DNA of 64,000 nt from Triatoma infestans (GCA_011037195.1 JAAEAF010003414.1:1-64000), one strand, 5' to 3'. Counted from the stretch's first letter, positions 34,568 through 47,600 are shown. The notes: generated by a model from the letters alone, not told the origin. Made by a program: numbers and translations.

Positions 34568-34834
34568 TGTTAATTATTAAAAAATAATTACAAAATTTAT
34601 TTTTTAGTTTTGTTTTTTTACCATCAATTGGTCGAGAAGCCAACTAATTTTTGTTTTCAAATCATTTAAAGAATTTTGGGGGAGAGGGGCAAGTATGATT
34701 TCCTCAAAAAAGTCATTTTATTGACCTTAGATTCTCCAAGTGATATAAAAGTGAAAACAAACAAGCATTTAGTAAAAATTATAAGTTTAGAGAAAGTCAT
34801 GTGACTATTTCAGAGTAGATTTTTTTTATTTTGC

Positions 34835-36120
34835 CTCAATAGTTGCTTAGGGGGTCAAAGTAGACTCCCTGGGAGCCCACTCCCTAATCTAATTTAACCT
34901 ATTGTGTAGAGAATGAAATATGCCTAAAACTGAGATAATAGTTACAAAGATAAACCTAATTTCACAGGACTTCCTAGAATCAATATTCCTAGAAAAATGC
35001 TTTAAAAATAGGTGATAAGCCTATAATATTATTATTATTATTATTTTATTTTATTCACATACAACACACCGTAATGACCCCTCGCAAAAAATTACGGTCT
35101 ATTTTCGAGAAAACTCAATTTCAAAAATTTGCCACTACCATAAACATGCTGTTTTTAAGTTTGGTAGTATCCAAATAACAGTAAATTTTTATTAAAATAA
35201 CAATGAAACTGGGCGAAACCCCCACACATAAAATTAATATTGTCAAATTATTGAACTGCGATAAGAAAAAATTTTGTAATAAATAAATAGTAGTAGCAGT
35301 AGTAAATAAATGACTGAAAAATATATGGAGGAAAAATTAATGATTAAAGAAAAAAATACGTATTTATACTCTCAACCCTATTCAAGCAGCGCTTAAATTG
35401 ATTTTTGGGATAGGTGTGGTGCTATGACGTCAGTGGAAGTACTGGCCTATTTACAAACTACGTCAGAATTTTTACTTTAAACAAAAAAAATTCTTTTAAA
35501 AATACAAAAAAAATTATTATGTTATTAATAATCACCTAATTAGTTTTGATACAGACATTATAACAATAAGAGTTTTTTTTTTTTTTATATAAATTAATAT
35601 AGTTTTTACTTGCCCATATTTTTTAGTTAAATGAAAAAATATTTGTGAATGTATGAGTTCTTACAAATGAGTTAACATAAAAAAATGTATGTAATTTGAA
35701 GTTCTCAGAGTTTGAGAATGATGTTTTATATAATATAATATATAATAATCAATAATGAAACTGAAGAAGCTTATTCAACTCCTACCTCTCTCATAGTAAT
35801 ATAAAAATATATAAATAAAAAATGAATTCTATATGGCTACTCTTTTTTTCTTTCAAAGAATTTTATATGTACGTATAAAAACACACAAAAAAACTGAAAA
35901 AAAAGTACCATCTTCAATATAAAAGAGAAGGACTATAATACTTATAGGTCCTATATATTATACAAAGTTAGTTCAAAAGTTATTGATAAAAAGGTTCATA
36001 ATCATGTGATATATAATAACCTACCTTGGAATTCAAGTGGAATTTGGAGCATCATATTAAAACAAATTTTCTTTAAAATAGTATTATTATTATTATTATT
36101 ATTAGGAAAAAAAATAATAA
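34835..36120. other. AT-rich sequence with a minor family R trace
   Basis: A diverged minus-oriented family R trace lies near 35070-35150. An (ATT)n run is at 36079-36104. No gene recognised. Confidence 0.35.
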
Positions 36121-36124
36121 TAAT

Positions 36125-36700
36125 CTTGCGTGAAACACTCACAGGTCTTTTTTCTCTTACTGTAATTTTCCTAGTTTTAATTGAATAATTCTCTTCAAAC
36201 ATATAATTTCTAACTACATGTTTTAATTACCTTCAATGTACACGAATGGAAGGATCTAAACTGTATACAGCAACCTTTTTGAGAGAAGCATAACTACTTT
36301 CTTCATTAAAAAAAAAAACAAACAAACAAACAAACTCATAAATGAATTTTCTCAGAAAAAGTCTCAAACAGAAGTGCTACCAAGTTTAATCAAACCCTTC
36401 CGTGTTTTTTTATAGAGAAAAATCACAGAAAACTGAAACATACTAAACTTGCACTTACGATCAAATTAATTAGAATTTGATGCTATACAATATTTAATTC
36501 TGATTAATATTATGTGAATATTAGAATCGTATAGTAAATTAAAACAGCACTTTGGAGAAAAGTATAATAATCTCATCCTTCCCCAGAAAACCCTCTTGAA
36601 TGAATTTTCCCAGAGAAATGCATTTAAATAATATTACCTCTTTATATGTATAGTTCATAAATCAAGTTTAAAGTAAAGCGTTAGAGCCGGGGGAAAATCT
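36125..36700 (-). repeat. Family R repeat, minus orientation, 3' two thirds
   Basis: Starts with the complemented 3' terminus ('gcgtgaaacactcacaggtc', 'tctcttactgtaattttcc'). It passes the 'aaaaccctcttgaatgaatt' module and ends near 'ttagagccgggggaaaatc'. An internal A/CAAA-rich insertion is at 36308-36335. Confidence 0.6.
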
Positions 36701-36834
36701 AAGGTTGACTGATTCTGACCAAAACCTTTATTAACACCTCTCCTGTTAGAGCATAAACATTAATATCAATCTGCAATTTTCCTTTTAATGAGTTATGCTG
36801 ACCACACTCAGACGAACATATACACGCATGTAGA

Positions 36835-36860
36835 AAGAGAGAGAGAGAGAGAGAGAGACT
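36835..36860. repeat. (GA)n microsatellite
   Basis: About 12 uninterrupted GA units. Confidence 0.9.
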
Positions 36861-37964
36861 AAGTTCTAAAAATCTAAAAGACCTAAAAAATTCGACACTA
36901 ATACCTCCTCTCTATAACCTATAAGAAAAGTAAACAAAAATTACTTTTTTTTTCTGCAAAAACATTTATCTAGGGGAAATGACACAGCAACTTAATATAT
37001 TTATGAAATCATTCAAGAATCAGTGGAAAAATGATTCTAGTAAAATTGTAATGATTAATGAAATATAGTTTGGGTTTTTCCTAAATGTAAGAAGATATAC
37101 ATATAAACTTATTTATCATAAATTTAAATTTGCTTATTTTAAAGTAATTTTTTTAAAAAAAGTAAAAAGTAGTAATTGTGTAAATACTACTGTAAGTACT
37201 GAATAATTTAAGCCTGAAATTCTGATGTATACCAGCTAATTACACGACTTTCTCTTAGCACATTTGTAATTCTAATTGACAATTATTTTACAAAATATGG
37301 GATTTTATGGAAAACATCATATCTTAAGTGGATAGAGTGATGGAACATTCCAGAAGGAGCCTGTGAAATCAATTTTCTGGGGAAAATGTTTCAAATAAAT
37401 TGGAAAAAATGTAAACAACAATTCAGTAAATTTACTTTCACTGTTGACAGATTTTTCTGAAAGTTCCTATGTGATCGCGATGACCCAAAGGGATGATATC
37501 AAATTCCTGTTTTTTTCTGTTAAAATTATTCTCTTAAAATAAAAATGAAATACACGCTTTGTGTTTTATGCTTTTTTTATATATATGTGTATTCTTTTAA
37601 GTTATACTTTAAAAGAATAAATTCTAGTTTATTATTTATTGCATTAATAAATTCGTTTTAGTTATAATGTTTCAATTCATTTAACTTGAAAAAAAAAAAA
37701 ATTAACAAAAGTTTCTACATAAGACACTGATTATTATTACATAAGATGCTGAATTTTATAGAAACCCCTTCGTTATATTTTTTGTTTACTGAATTTTACC
37801 ATTAAAAGTAAAAGAAAAAATGTTTGTGTGAAACTCTTATAACAGGGCTGATTTATGAATTTTCATTTCTTTATATGGTTATTACCTAGTTACAAATTTT
37901 ACATATAACTGAAAATATCAAATAAATAATTGTTGTGTTTCCGTTGTTAATAAAACAAGCAAAA

Positions 37965-38282
37965 TGTTGATTGGCTGTGGCCAAAAAAAAACTTTAACTT
38001 TGAAAGTTCATTCTATCAACCTTTCGGACACCTTTGGTGTGTCCTTTCTTACGATCTACATGAAAAAAAAAACAACAAACAAACAAGGAATCACAGAAAA
38101 ATTACAAACACATAGCGAGAAATAAAGGGTTAAACATCACAGAGAGAAGAATAAACGAAATATTGTTATAGAAATGCAAAAACTAAACGAAATTTACAGC
38201 CCCAAAACTTTCATGTAGATCCTGAGAAAGGACAACGACGGTAGAATAAACATTTAAAATTGACCCCAGCCAACCCAACCAA
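37965..38282. mobile_element. Palindromic element, family D (degenerate hammerhead-like)
   Basis: Inverted repeat. The left arm contains 'ttggctgtggccaa', 'tattctatcaac'-type and 'gatctacatga' blocks. The right arm contains their complements ('tcatgtagatcctgag', 'gacggtagaataaac', 'gaccccagccaac'). Arms are about 100 bp with 85-90 bp between the inner ends. The left arm on the minus strand (38014-38057) holds stem II GGACAC/GTGTCC with flanking GAAAGGTTG. The core departs from the hammerhead consensus (CUGAGAA or GUAAGAA in place of CUGANGA), so ribozyme function is unlikely. Confidence 0.6.
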
Positions 38283-38374
38283 CATTTTATTTGTTTTATA
38301 ACTAAAAATATATTTACCTTAGCCGAAAAATAATATAAAAATCTTACTTGTGGTAAAGTGATTTTTCTTCAAAC

Positions 38375-38615
38375 ATGGAATTTGGCCTCACATTAAATTC
38401 TTATTAATATTATGTACTTGATAGAATCGTATAATAAAGAGAGTGAAATGACACTTTAGAGGAAAGCCTAACGTTAACCTCCCGAAAACCCATTAAATGA
38501 TTTTTTCCCAGGAAAAATGTTTTAAATAAAAGTTGTAGCTCTTTATAGGATTGAAAAATCAATTTCGAAAATATGATATGATCGCAATACTATCGCTTAC
38601 AGCCGTAAGAGAAAG
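38375..38615 (-). repeat. Family R fragment, minus orientation
   Basis: Modules 'gaatttggcctcacattaaa', 'acctcccgaaaacccatt' and 'aaatcaatttcgaaaatatg', ending at 'taagagaaagtaca' near 38606-38618. Confidence 0.55.
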
Positions 38616-39114
38616 TACAAAGATGTCAATGCTGTTGATACGTTCTTTCAAAAGTTGACAAAAAAATATTTCGTCTAGTGAAATAATATCCATTTGTATT
38701 ACAAATTGAATTTCATTGAACAGAACATCAATGACAATTTAGTTCAATTAAGTTAGTTTAACTATACTAAACATATTTTTAAATAATAAAATAATAATAG
38801 GCCGACTTTGTTTCGTTTATTCACGTTATAATGATTTAAAATATCTGTTGTGAAACACTTACACAAGTTTCTTTTATAGCAATTAATACAATTATAAAAC
38901 TGGCAATTTTTTTTTAATTTCTCATTTGTGCTAACATAAATTTGATAGATATACTACGCCTCATTTCAGATAGTTCATGAAATAATAAAACCGGAGAACA
39001 CATACAGAGCCACTAACACTGAACAAACCCCGATAGCATTTGAAATTTAACGCATTTCAAAATTTAAAGTAAATATCTTGTTGACAAACTCAAACTTTCT
39101 TCCCTTAATGCATA

Positions 39115-39215
39115 TATTACTTCATCTTACTCCTAGTAAGAGGAAATATTACGATCATATCTAATTTTAAAACTTGTTTTTTTAGCGGACATACATGTTT
39201 TGAGTTTTTTTTTTT
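39115..39215 (+). repeat. Family R 5'-end fragment
   Basis: Hairpin words 'acttcatcttactcc' and 'tagtaagaggaaatattacg', followed by 'atcatatctaattttaaaac' and 'acatacatgttttgagtt'. Confidence 0.6.
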
Positions 39216-40164
39216 AAATTGATTTTAGACGGGTTTTGGGTGTCTGTTAAGTTAGGGTTGGGTATCTGTTAAGTTAGGTTTACATTTAAACTGCACAAGC
39301 TTTGTTGGTTTGACAGAGGGCGTTCTACACAAGTCCACTCTACCACGTTTTTTTTATAACCTGTCCAACTAAACACTGTAATAGTTGCCATTTTAAAGAA
39401 ACTTTGTTAATTAAAGTGTAATTAATTGGTGTAAAGAGAAGGTCGTGAGAGTGATACAATTCATTTTTACAAAAATATAATTGCCGAACTTCATTTAAAC
39501 TTGAAATCGTTATTAAACTTTACTTCCGTTTACGTGGTGGAAAGTGACTGTCTAAACTAGTGAATGTACTAAACTGGTAATCAAATACTCAAAAGATACT
39601 TGTAATGGCACCTTAAGAGTTAAGTTTACGTCACAGATATCTGTGACCCTGTAATATAAATGTTACCGAAATAATAGTTTCAAATGAATGTAATAGATTT
39701 TTATGTATGCAATTATTATTTCAGGTAAAAAGAAAATCATTGTAGAGGTTATCCAGAAAATCATGAAAAAAGACAAAAAGGCTATTCGGTAAAATCACTC
39801 TTCCAGTTAATTGATTTTCATCAAATTTGAAATTCTCACAATGCAATATTATTAAGAATTATTAACAAGTTTATAATTATTTAAAAATAAAATAAAAATA
39901 TAAAATATAACATAAAAATTATTTATGGAAAGTATAAAGAATAAATGAAGGATCTGTTTTCGAGAAAATTAGGAATAATTACAAAAAATATAAAGATTTT
40001 GCAATGATGCACGCCGGTTGAGTGATTTTGATGAAAATATTGTCTGGGCAGAGATTGGTGGTATCTAAAACGAATTACCGAATTAGATTTTTGAGATATT
40101 TAATTAAACATCCTAACAGAGACATACTTCATAGAAGCACACACCATTCTCTAAACATTTTTAC

Positions 40165-40520
40165 TTTCCTAGTATTATGATCGAGTCAAATTTTTGAAAT
40201 TGAGTTTTTACCGGAAATACATGTTTTGGGGTCCCCTGAGAACGAAAAAGATCGCTTTTAGTGATTGGATTGTTTGTGAGTGAAGTAAATATCTCCAATT
40301 CGAAAATTCTCAGGAAACTCGAACTTGGTATTCGGTTTTGGTATTACCATCCAATTTTATAAATTATTTTTATTTGAAACATTTTCCTGAAATAATGTAT
40401 ACATACATCACGTACACACAAAAAAAATAATAATTTTTCTAAAAACAACTTTTTCTTGTCTAGGACATTCAAAAATATTGTTTCCGCTGAAAAAATTTGA
40501 TATGAATACTATTTTTGCTT
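40165..40520. repeat. Family R fragments, forward then inverted
   Basis: Forward modules at 40170-40350 ('gtattatgatcgagtcaaat', 'gagtttttaccggaaatac', 'ttggggtcccctgag'). Inverted 5' blocks follow at 40440-40520. Confidence 0.55.
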
Positions 40521-40699
40521 TTATATCAGTAAGATAAAAGAAAAATAAACATTAGTTTTCACTAAAAATATAATAATTTTGTTAAAAATAAAGATGAACT
40601 TGTTAGTGCATGCATGTATGTTCACTCTGAGATCTGTAACCATGTGGATGGCCGTGTGTGTGTGTGTTTATAACTAAGACGTAAATACATGTTTTTATT

Positions 40700-41030
40700 A
40701 GCCTGTTGTGATAGTGTTGGAGTTGGAGTTCATGTGTACAAGGGTGATAACAAAACTCATACACTTGTCAATTCCCCCACTAATACAGACAGGCTTTCAA
40801 TTATCATTACCTATTGGTTCAAAAAGTGGGGTTTCTTCCTGCTTAGTCACCGTTGTAGGAATTCTATATCACTGCAACAGCCGTCATTACAAAGTCCAAC
40901 CACTAACACTGGTTACAAATACACTGTTTCAGCGTACTGAACAAACCTGTTCATATTTGTCAAGCGAAGGCATCTACTTGCACTTACATCTCAACTCTCT
41001 AAACGTAATCCAACACTTGAAGCACAAAAT
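40700..41030 (+). other. Candidate 5' exon of the perilipin gene, ending in split start codon
   Basis: A block clearly less AT-rich than its surroundings ends at 41030 with 'gcacaaaat' followed by a consensus donor gtaagta. Joined to the acceptor at 44654, its last two bases AT plus the first exon base G make an ATG. This is in frame with IADKMPHLQVFEKL, so translation would begin MIADKMPH. The transcription start is not determined. The frame is also open upstream to 40708, but that stretch has no resemblance to perilipins and is treated as untranslated. Confidence 0.5.
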
Positions 41031-41559
41031 GTAAGTAGAATTTTCTTTTGTTTTTTTTCCTTCGTTTAAATTGTATGTCAGGTTTTATATTTTATGATGC
41101 TATTAAGATTAAAAAATATTTCGTATTTATAATTATTCCATCAATGTTAGTTTGATTCAGTTTTAGCCGTTATAAATTTCAAATTGTTTCCCGGTGTAAC
41201 ACTTATATTGAAAAGCTCATCAACTTAACAACATTCTCGGAATATCCCTTTTTATACAAATAAATATTCAAATAAATTTCAGTCTTTATAATAGATATGA
41301 TAAATGCCAAGTTTAACAAAATCATTTTTGTTTTGTTTAGAAAGTTGGGAAAAACTTTCAATACGAAAATTCGTATTGGAGCATCTTTTTTCTTTTTTTA
41401 GCCCAATCGAATATAAAATTTGAACTTCAAAAAAGTTCGTTTCATCTGAATCAGGCTGTTCACAGTTTATAAAACAAAAATCATTTTCTCTTTCAGGAAA
41501 TTTCAAAGCATGTATTTTTTCCGGTGATTCCCGGCAAACTGATTATAATTAACAAAAAT

Positions 41560-42465
41560 ATCTGGGTTGAAACACTTACACGACTTTCTCTTACTGTGTT
41601 TACAGAATTATAATTGACAAATTTACTTCAAACATATAATTTGTACTAAATGTTTGTCGTCTTCTATATTATATCATTGGGAGAATTAAAATGTAATGAA
41701 GTGGCTTGTTTGAGGAAAGCATCACTTCCTCTTCTCTTCCTAAACTTCATTAAATGATCATTCTCGGGAAAAAAAATTTTATCGGCCTCCCGATAATGGT
41801 TGGTATATAAAATTTAAAGAAATCCGTCTCTCTTTTTTTTTATGGAGAAAAACGCAGCAATCAGAAAAGAACTGTTCAGTACAATCCCTTTTTCGGTCAA
41901 CCGATTTTTTCAAAATCGAAATGTTGGCAACAAATTTAATTCTAATTAATATTATTTAGGTAATAGAATTGTATAATAAATGGAAATAGCACTAAAGAGG
42001 AAACCATAACCCCATCCCTCCCCCAAAAGTGCCCTTAAATGAATTTTTCTTGGAGAAATGTTTCAAATAAAAATTATAGCTTTTGTTATGTGTATTCGAT
42101 TATTAAGTTTAAAGAAAATTGTTGGAGTTATTTTCAAGAAAATCACAAAAAACTGAAAAAAAAAAAAAATCCAGTAAAGTAGTATTTCCGGTTGAAGAAT
42201 TTTGACGGTCCAACTTACTGTCGGATCCCATGGTGATACCTAAACCCTAATATCAAGTTTGAACTTTCTACGATTTTTCGTTTTTGAGCTATGCTGTTCA
42301 CATATACACCCACACACAGACCATTTTCTAAAAAAAAAAAAACACTTTTTACTTTTTTTTAAGACTCAGGAGACCTGAAAACGTGTATTTCCGCTGAAAA
42401 CTCGATATTGAAAATTTAATTACGATTGCAATACTTCCTTTTACTGAGAGAAAGTAAAAAATTAG
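41560..42465 (-). repeat. Family R repeat, nearly complete, minus orientation
   Basis: The best minus-strand copy, about 900 bp. The 3' terminus 'gttgaaacacttacacgac' is near 41565. Two internal modules follow ('catcacttcctcttctc', 'accccatccctcccccaaaa'), then 'gtagtatttccggttgaag', 'gtcggatcccatggtgatac', 'gacctgaaaacgtgtatttc' and the 5' hairpin end 'ttactgagagaaagtaa' near 42440-42455. Confidence 0.72.
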
Positions 42466-42589
42466 CTTCACTATACTGTAATTTCTCATACTTTAATTAA
42501 AGATTTTTTTATGCAGAATACAGTTCGTTCTCATAACTGACTAGTAAGTTACAAGTAGAGAAGATACTGACTACAAAGAAAAAATAAAA

Positions 42590-42845
42590 ATCTTGTGTGA
42601 CGACTTTCTCTTACTGCAATTTACATAATTATCATTGACAAATTTTCTTCATACTTATAATTTTTTTAATTAACTTATAATATACTAGATGTTTAATTGC
42701 CTTTAATGTTATATCAACGGGAGTATCTAAACTATTTTGAGGAAAGCATCCCTCCCCCCCACAAACACGCTGAAAATTTTCCTGGAATGTCTTAGGTAAA
42801 AAATCTATTCAGTAAAGTGGTATATTCTGTCAAATTATTTTTGGT
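42590..42845 (-). repeat. Family R 3'-end fragment, minus orientation
   Basis: Starts at the complemented 3' terminus ('tgacgactttctcttactgc') and runs through 'ttgcctttaatgttatatc' and 'catccctccccccc' to about 42845. Confidence 0.6.
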
Positions 42846-42849
42846 AAAA

Positions 42850-44650
42850 TAATAATAGACCAGACAAAGCTTCTGTAGGGTATCAGCCTCCAATTTCGTT
42901 CAGAAAGAATGAAACACATAAATAATAACCGGGAAAGCAAAATTCATCGATATAAAATATAAGTTGATTGAATAAAAATTTCATTAGTGTAGAAAATAAT
43001 GAAATAATACTTTTTCCTTTGATTGTACTTACAAATCAATTAAACAGAACATTATAATTCGTTATTAAAATTGTGTCACGTCCGGTTTTATTTAATTAAA
43101 ACTAATCAAAAATTTATAAATACATTAATCAATTAATAAATTCATTATAAATAAAAGAAAACATATCTTGACTTATTGTATCAAATAATGAATCTTAATA
43201 AGGTGTCAAAATTCCTTATAAGGTCATAGATTTCTAAAGATGTTTTAGAGTGTACAATAGTTTCTGAAAGTACAACAAAAGGTGCCACATACTTTCTCTC
43301 TGACTAGGCAGACCGGAGACAACAAAAAATAGAAATAAAGAATATTAGTAGTGAAAGTGATGATAGTTATTATTCTTAAGAGAGATTATAAAATAAAAAC
43401 TTGACAGAAAAGTACGTACGTCATACCTGTCATGTAGGAGACAGAAGAATTTAAGTTGTTGAAATTATTCTTAAAATGTGTTATAACTTATAAACTTTGT
43501 AATCCATGAATTTTTTCTTGATATTCGTTGTGGTTTTGTAGCTGACGAATAATATTTCTTGATTAAAAAACTATCACAGAAACGTTCACTAGTTCTCAAT
43601 TTACAATTAAATTTTCTTCAAAGAAAGAATTTTTACAGACATTTATTGCATACAAGTATTGCATGGATAGTGTTTCTCGCTGATTGATTTTCATTTTGTA
43701 TTTTTATGTTTTTGAATTACGCATATACATATCCTCCTTTAAACCATCCTTTTTATACTCAGGTGACCAAACAAATGGTTATTTTCGATGAAAACTCAAT
43801 TTAGAAATACGAAATAATCGTAGTTCTTTCTCTGAAAAGATGAGGGAATAAAAACCCTGATACTCGTCCACAACTCCATTGTGGGAAATTGATTAACTCT
43901 TTCTTCAGCGAACCTGGCGGCTCTAAGTTACCTTACAACACCTACTGATTTGACTTTTCCATCACACCAAGCGGTGGACTTTGAACGTGCAAAAATATTT
44001 GGTGTGTTTACTTTGGTATGATGCATGCTCATAGACGAATCCTAACTTACAATTCCAGTACTCGCTTTAACTATGCCCTGCTACATTTTGCATGTAACTC
44101 TATACACTACACAAAACCATGTTTAATGAGAAGTAGCAATAAATCTTTTAGATCTCAGTAGATATGGCATTGTAGCCACTCCTTTACACATTCTAACCCA
44201 TCGCTCAGAATAGTTTTATTTTTTATATATTAAAGCATTCATTTCAAACTAGTCGTTTTGCCCTCGATCAACATGTATATATGCTCTTTCTTATTTATTA
44301 CCCCATGAAATTGTAAATTTCGTTCTCCATAATTTTTTCAAATCATATGGATTTTTAACATACAATTGCGATCTGAAATAGAAGAGAAAATATGTTTGAT
44401 CGTAGGCATAATCTTCTTACTTGCAAGAACATTGAAATAAACTACACAGTCCGATCCAGTTCGTCTTTCCATAAAGGCAGTGGATTAGCCATTAATTCAG
44501 GGACTTTGACATCGCTACGGATATTCCCATTTTAACAACACGAGCATTTTATGAACACTGACATTTCTCACACATTATACATAGGTAGTTAGTATTATAA
44601 CTTAAAATGATAGAGATAATATTATTTCAATTCAATTAATTATTTAATTA
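42850..44650. other. Intron-like or intergenic sequence upstream of the perilipin core exon
   Basis: Probably the perilipin first intron if the 5' exon at 41030 is real. Contains a GC-richer block at 43865-44130 with no recognised coding content. The block at 44474-44528 ('cagtggattagccattaattcag' type) resembles 24522-24574 in the aminopeptidase intron, so it is probably a transposon remnant. Confidence 0.35.
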
Positions 44651-44666
44651 CAGGATTGCTGATAAA

Positions 44667-47600
44667 ATGCCACATTTACAAGTATTTGAAAAATTGCGCC
44701 AAATACCACTAGTTGAAATTGCCTACAATACATCTGCTGGTGTTTATAAACGAGTAAAAGATTGTAACGGTCTAGTACATTGGACATTAAATGGTGCTGA
44801 AGGCGCATTTCAAATTGCATTAGGGGCAGTTACACCAGTTGCAGTAAAATTACAACAACCTATTAATTTAGTAGATGATACACTTTGTAAAGGTATTGAT
44901 GTCTTGCAAGAAAAAGTACCAATTGTGAAAGAACCACCTGGTCAGGTAAAATATTTTTTTTTTAAGTTGAGACCATTACTGTTATAACATAACGGCCCAG
45001 TCTAGTTATGACTATGCTATCTTTTGGTATTTTCAACAAATGTGAAAACATTTTTTTTGAAAAAAAAATTTGTTGTTTACAATAAATCAGAGGTTAATAA
45101 TAAAAAATTGAGTGAATTTCTCTTCCAAGGGACAAAATTTTTAGAAAATCTAATTATTTTTTTTTTTTTATCTATTACATAGAGAAATTATACAATGCAA
45201 AAATGTCACTTTAGAATAGGATGTCAACTGGTGGTCCTCGATGTCTCCAAGGAACAAAATTGCCTCATATCTAAATTATATACACATAATAGGACTCCAG
45301 CAAAGCACGATAACTACACTTTTGTATAATAAATGATTACAATTTTGAATTAAATAATAAAAAAATTGTATTTCAGAAATGAAGTCTAAATTTACGAAGT
45401 AAAAAATGTTTTCCGTCTTGAGGTCTTAGAAAAGAATTTTGCTGAAAAAAGAAATTAGGGAACACACATTTATATGCATGTAATTATTAAAAAATTACAT
45501 AACCAACAATTCTAATTAAATTTGCCAGAAACTCACAGTTGGTTATATAACAAAATCTGACTTTAAATTTACAAATGAAAAATTTTTAGCACTCATGAAA
45601 CAAACAAGAAAACTAAAAAAACAATACCATTAAAACATTAATTTCAATCATTAACATTCTAAAGTTTACAAATCAGAACACTCATTTACAAAACTATAAT
45701 TATGTTTGTATGTTATACAAGCAAGAGTTTTTGCTAAAACTTTCAGAATAATTTCCGGAATGGAAATTCCACAAAAATATGTTTAGAAATGGTAATGTTA
45801 TAAGGTTGGGGAAAGGTCCGCAAAGTGTAATGTTATAAGGTCCAGGAAAGGTCCGCAAAGTCTGTATTTGATACTTACGTGTACTCTCCTAAACGATTAC
45901 ACCCTCATGCTTTAGAAAAAAGCCTAAACTCACAACTTCACAGAACCAGTATAAAATCCTTTTTTTTTTTGTCGTCAAAATGTTTCAAGAACAGTGATAG
46001 GTCTATGTTTGTAAAGTATACCAGAAAATTGTCAGATCTCCAGATGATAAACGTATTTCAAGTTTAAATTTTCCGCAGTTTTTCGATTTTGATTTAACTG
46101 TTCATATACACATAAACAGATTCACTTTAAAAAATACGTTTTCCTAAATTTTGGGAATTCAAAACAAGAATTTCCGGTAAATGTAATTTCAAAAACTACA
46201 TGAACGCCATGTTACGGTGGTCAGAAAACTTGAATAACCAGTGGAGAAACTTATTTAAAAAAAGTCTATACCTGTTAGAAGAACAAGAAGAACAAATCTA
46301 AAAATTTTTTTACAATCTACTCCCAAGAAGAGAGGACATCGACAAATTTCATTAACTTAATTACAAACAGTTTTGATCAAAAGTATTTTTAATTTTGGTT
46401 TACTATTAACCATAATATCACAAATATAAATATAAGTTTAACTTTCTTTTAAGTTTTTGTTTCTAAAAAATTGCCTTAGAAATTAATCTAAATCATAAAA
46501 TAGCTAAAACTGGATTTTTTTTAACATTGTCCTATATACTGATAATAGTCAATTGTTAAATACCATTTAAAATGTAATTAATTAATTAATTAAAAGAAAG
46601 TAACTTTGTAGATTCTATTTAATAATAGATGTTTATTTAATGGAAAGAGAAAGGCTCATGCGTAGAGAAATTGCTTATTGTTCCATTCGAGCATCATTTA
46701 GTTCTATCCTCTTTATTTGGTGTATCGATTAAAGTTATATTAGGTAATCGATTAAAGTGAGTGATTTAAGTTGATCTCAAAAATAACATGCCAAAAATCA
46801 CATTTTAAATTTACTTGATTATTGATGTAAAGCACAATCTGGAGGCTATAGATTAGAGCCATTATCTAAGCTTTAACTCTGCAGCTATCTTAAATGTTTA
46901 ACAGATAGGCAATTGATTTGTCAGATAATCGCTAATATTCGATAGGTAAAAAGATTAGAGCAATAGTTCCTACAGTGCTACAGCTATAGTAAATTACTAG
47001 CAAATAATTTGCGTGACAGCAATTTCACCAGAATTCATCATTTTGTCGTCGTGGAGCTGCGCAACTCGATAGTCCAATTCAAATTGTTAAGCATAAAAGG
47101 CGCTTTCAAGATATACTCACAGACATGTAGCAATCCTGAGCTTTAACTGAGACCATTTTTTTTTGAGATTTAGAATGTTTACTAAATGTTTATTTGCCCT
47201 TAATGCTTTAATGAAATAGCAACATGGTCTTTTAGGTCCCAGGTCTTTTAGGACCTGGAAAGTTCTCAACTCGGAAACTCAAGTGTTTTCATGAAATAGC
47301 AATTTAAAAATAAACCAAAAGTAGCATTACTCCCTCCCTCCCTGAACCCTCTCAAATCAATTTTCCCGGAATAAGATTTTGACAGACTTCAAACTTCAAT
47401 TTTTACCAAAATCTTGAATTGAAAGTCTTATATAGGCATCAGAATCTTATAATAATATTAAAATGACACGTTACCATTCTCCTAGACTTCCTCCTAAAAT
47501 CAGACAGTTTTTTTTAAATAAAAGCGATAGGCCTGCTTTTAGCAAATCGCTAAGTTTTAAGAAAATCATTAGAACTGTACTCGAATAAATCAAGAAGAAA

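Larger units (their letters stand above)
34181..34661. mobile_element. Palindromic hammerhead-bearing element, family C
   Basis: Near-perfect inverted repeat of about 480 bp with arms of about 200 bp. The left end is 'gaaaacaaaaattagttgg' and the right end its complement. The centre (34382-34457) is itself inverted around 'gtgagattacagtagtaat'. Each arm holds a complete hammerhead-like motif. No open frame of coding size. It is inserted in a family R copy, with 'aaatcattaagaa' at 34137-34149 and 'aaatcatttaaagaa' at about 34659-34673 as a possible imperfect target duplication. Confidence 0.78.

Noticed and set aside
36002..36202. Two overlapping 60-66-codon frames
   Set aside because: Created by the (ATT)n run and low-complexity AT sequence.
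40708..41034. 108-codon protein-coding gene
   Set aside because: No family resemblance and the frame ends at a splice donor. Better explained as untranslated exon sequence before the perilipin start.
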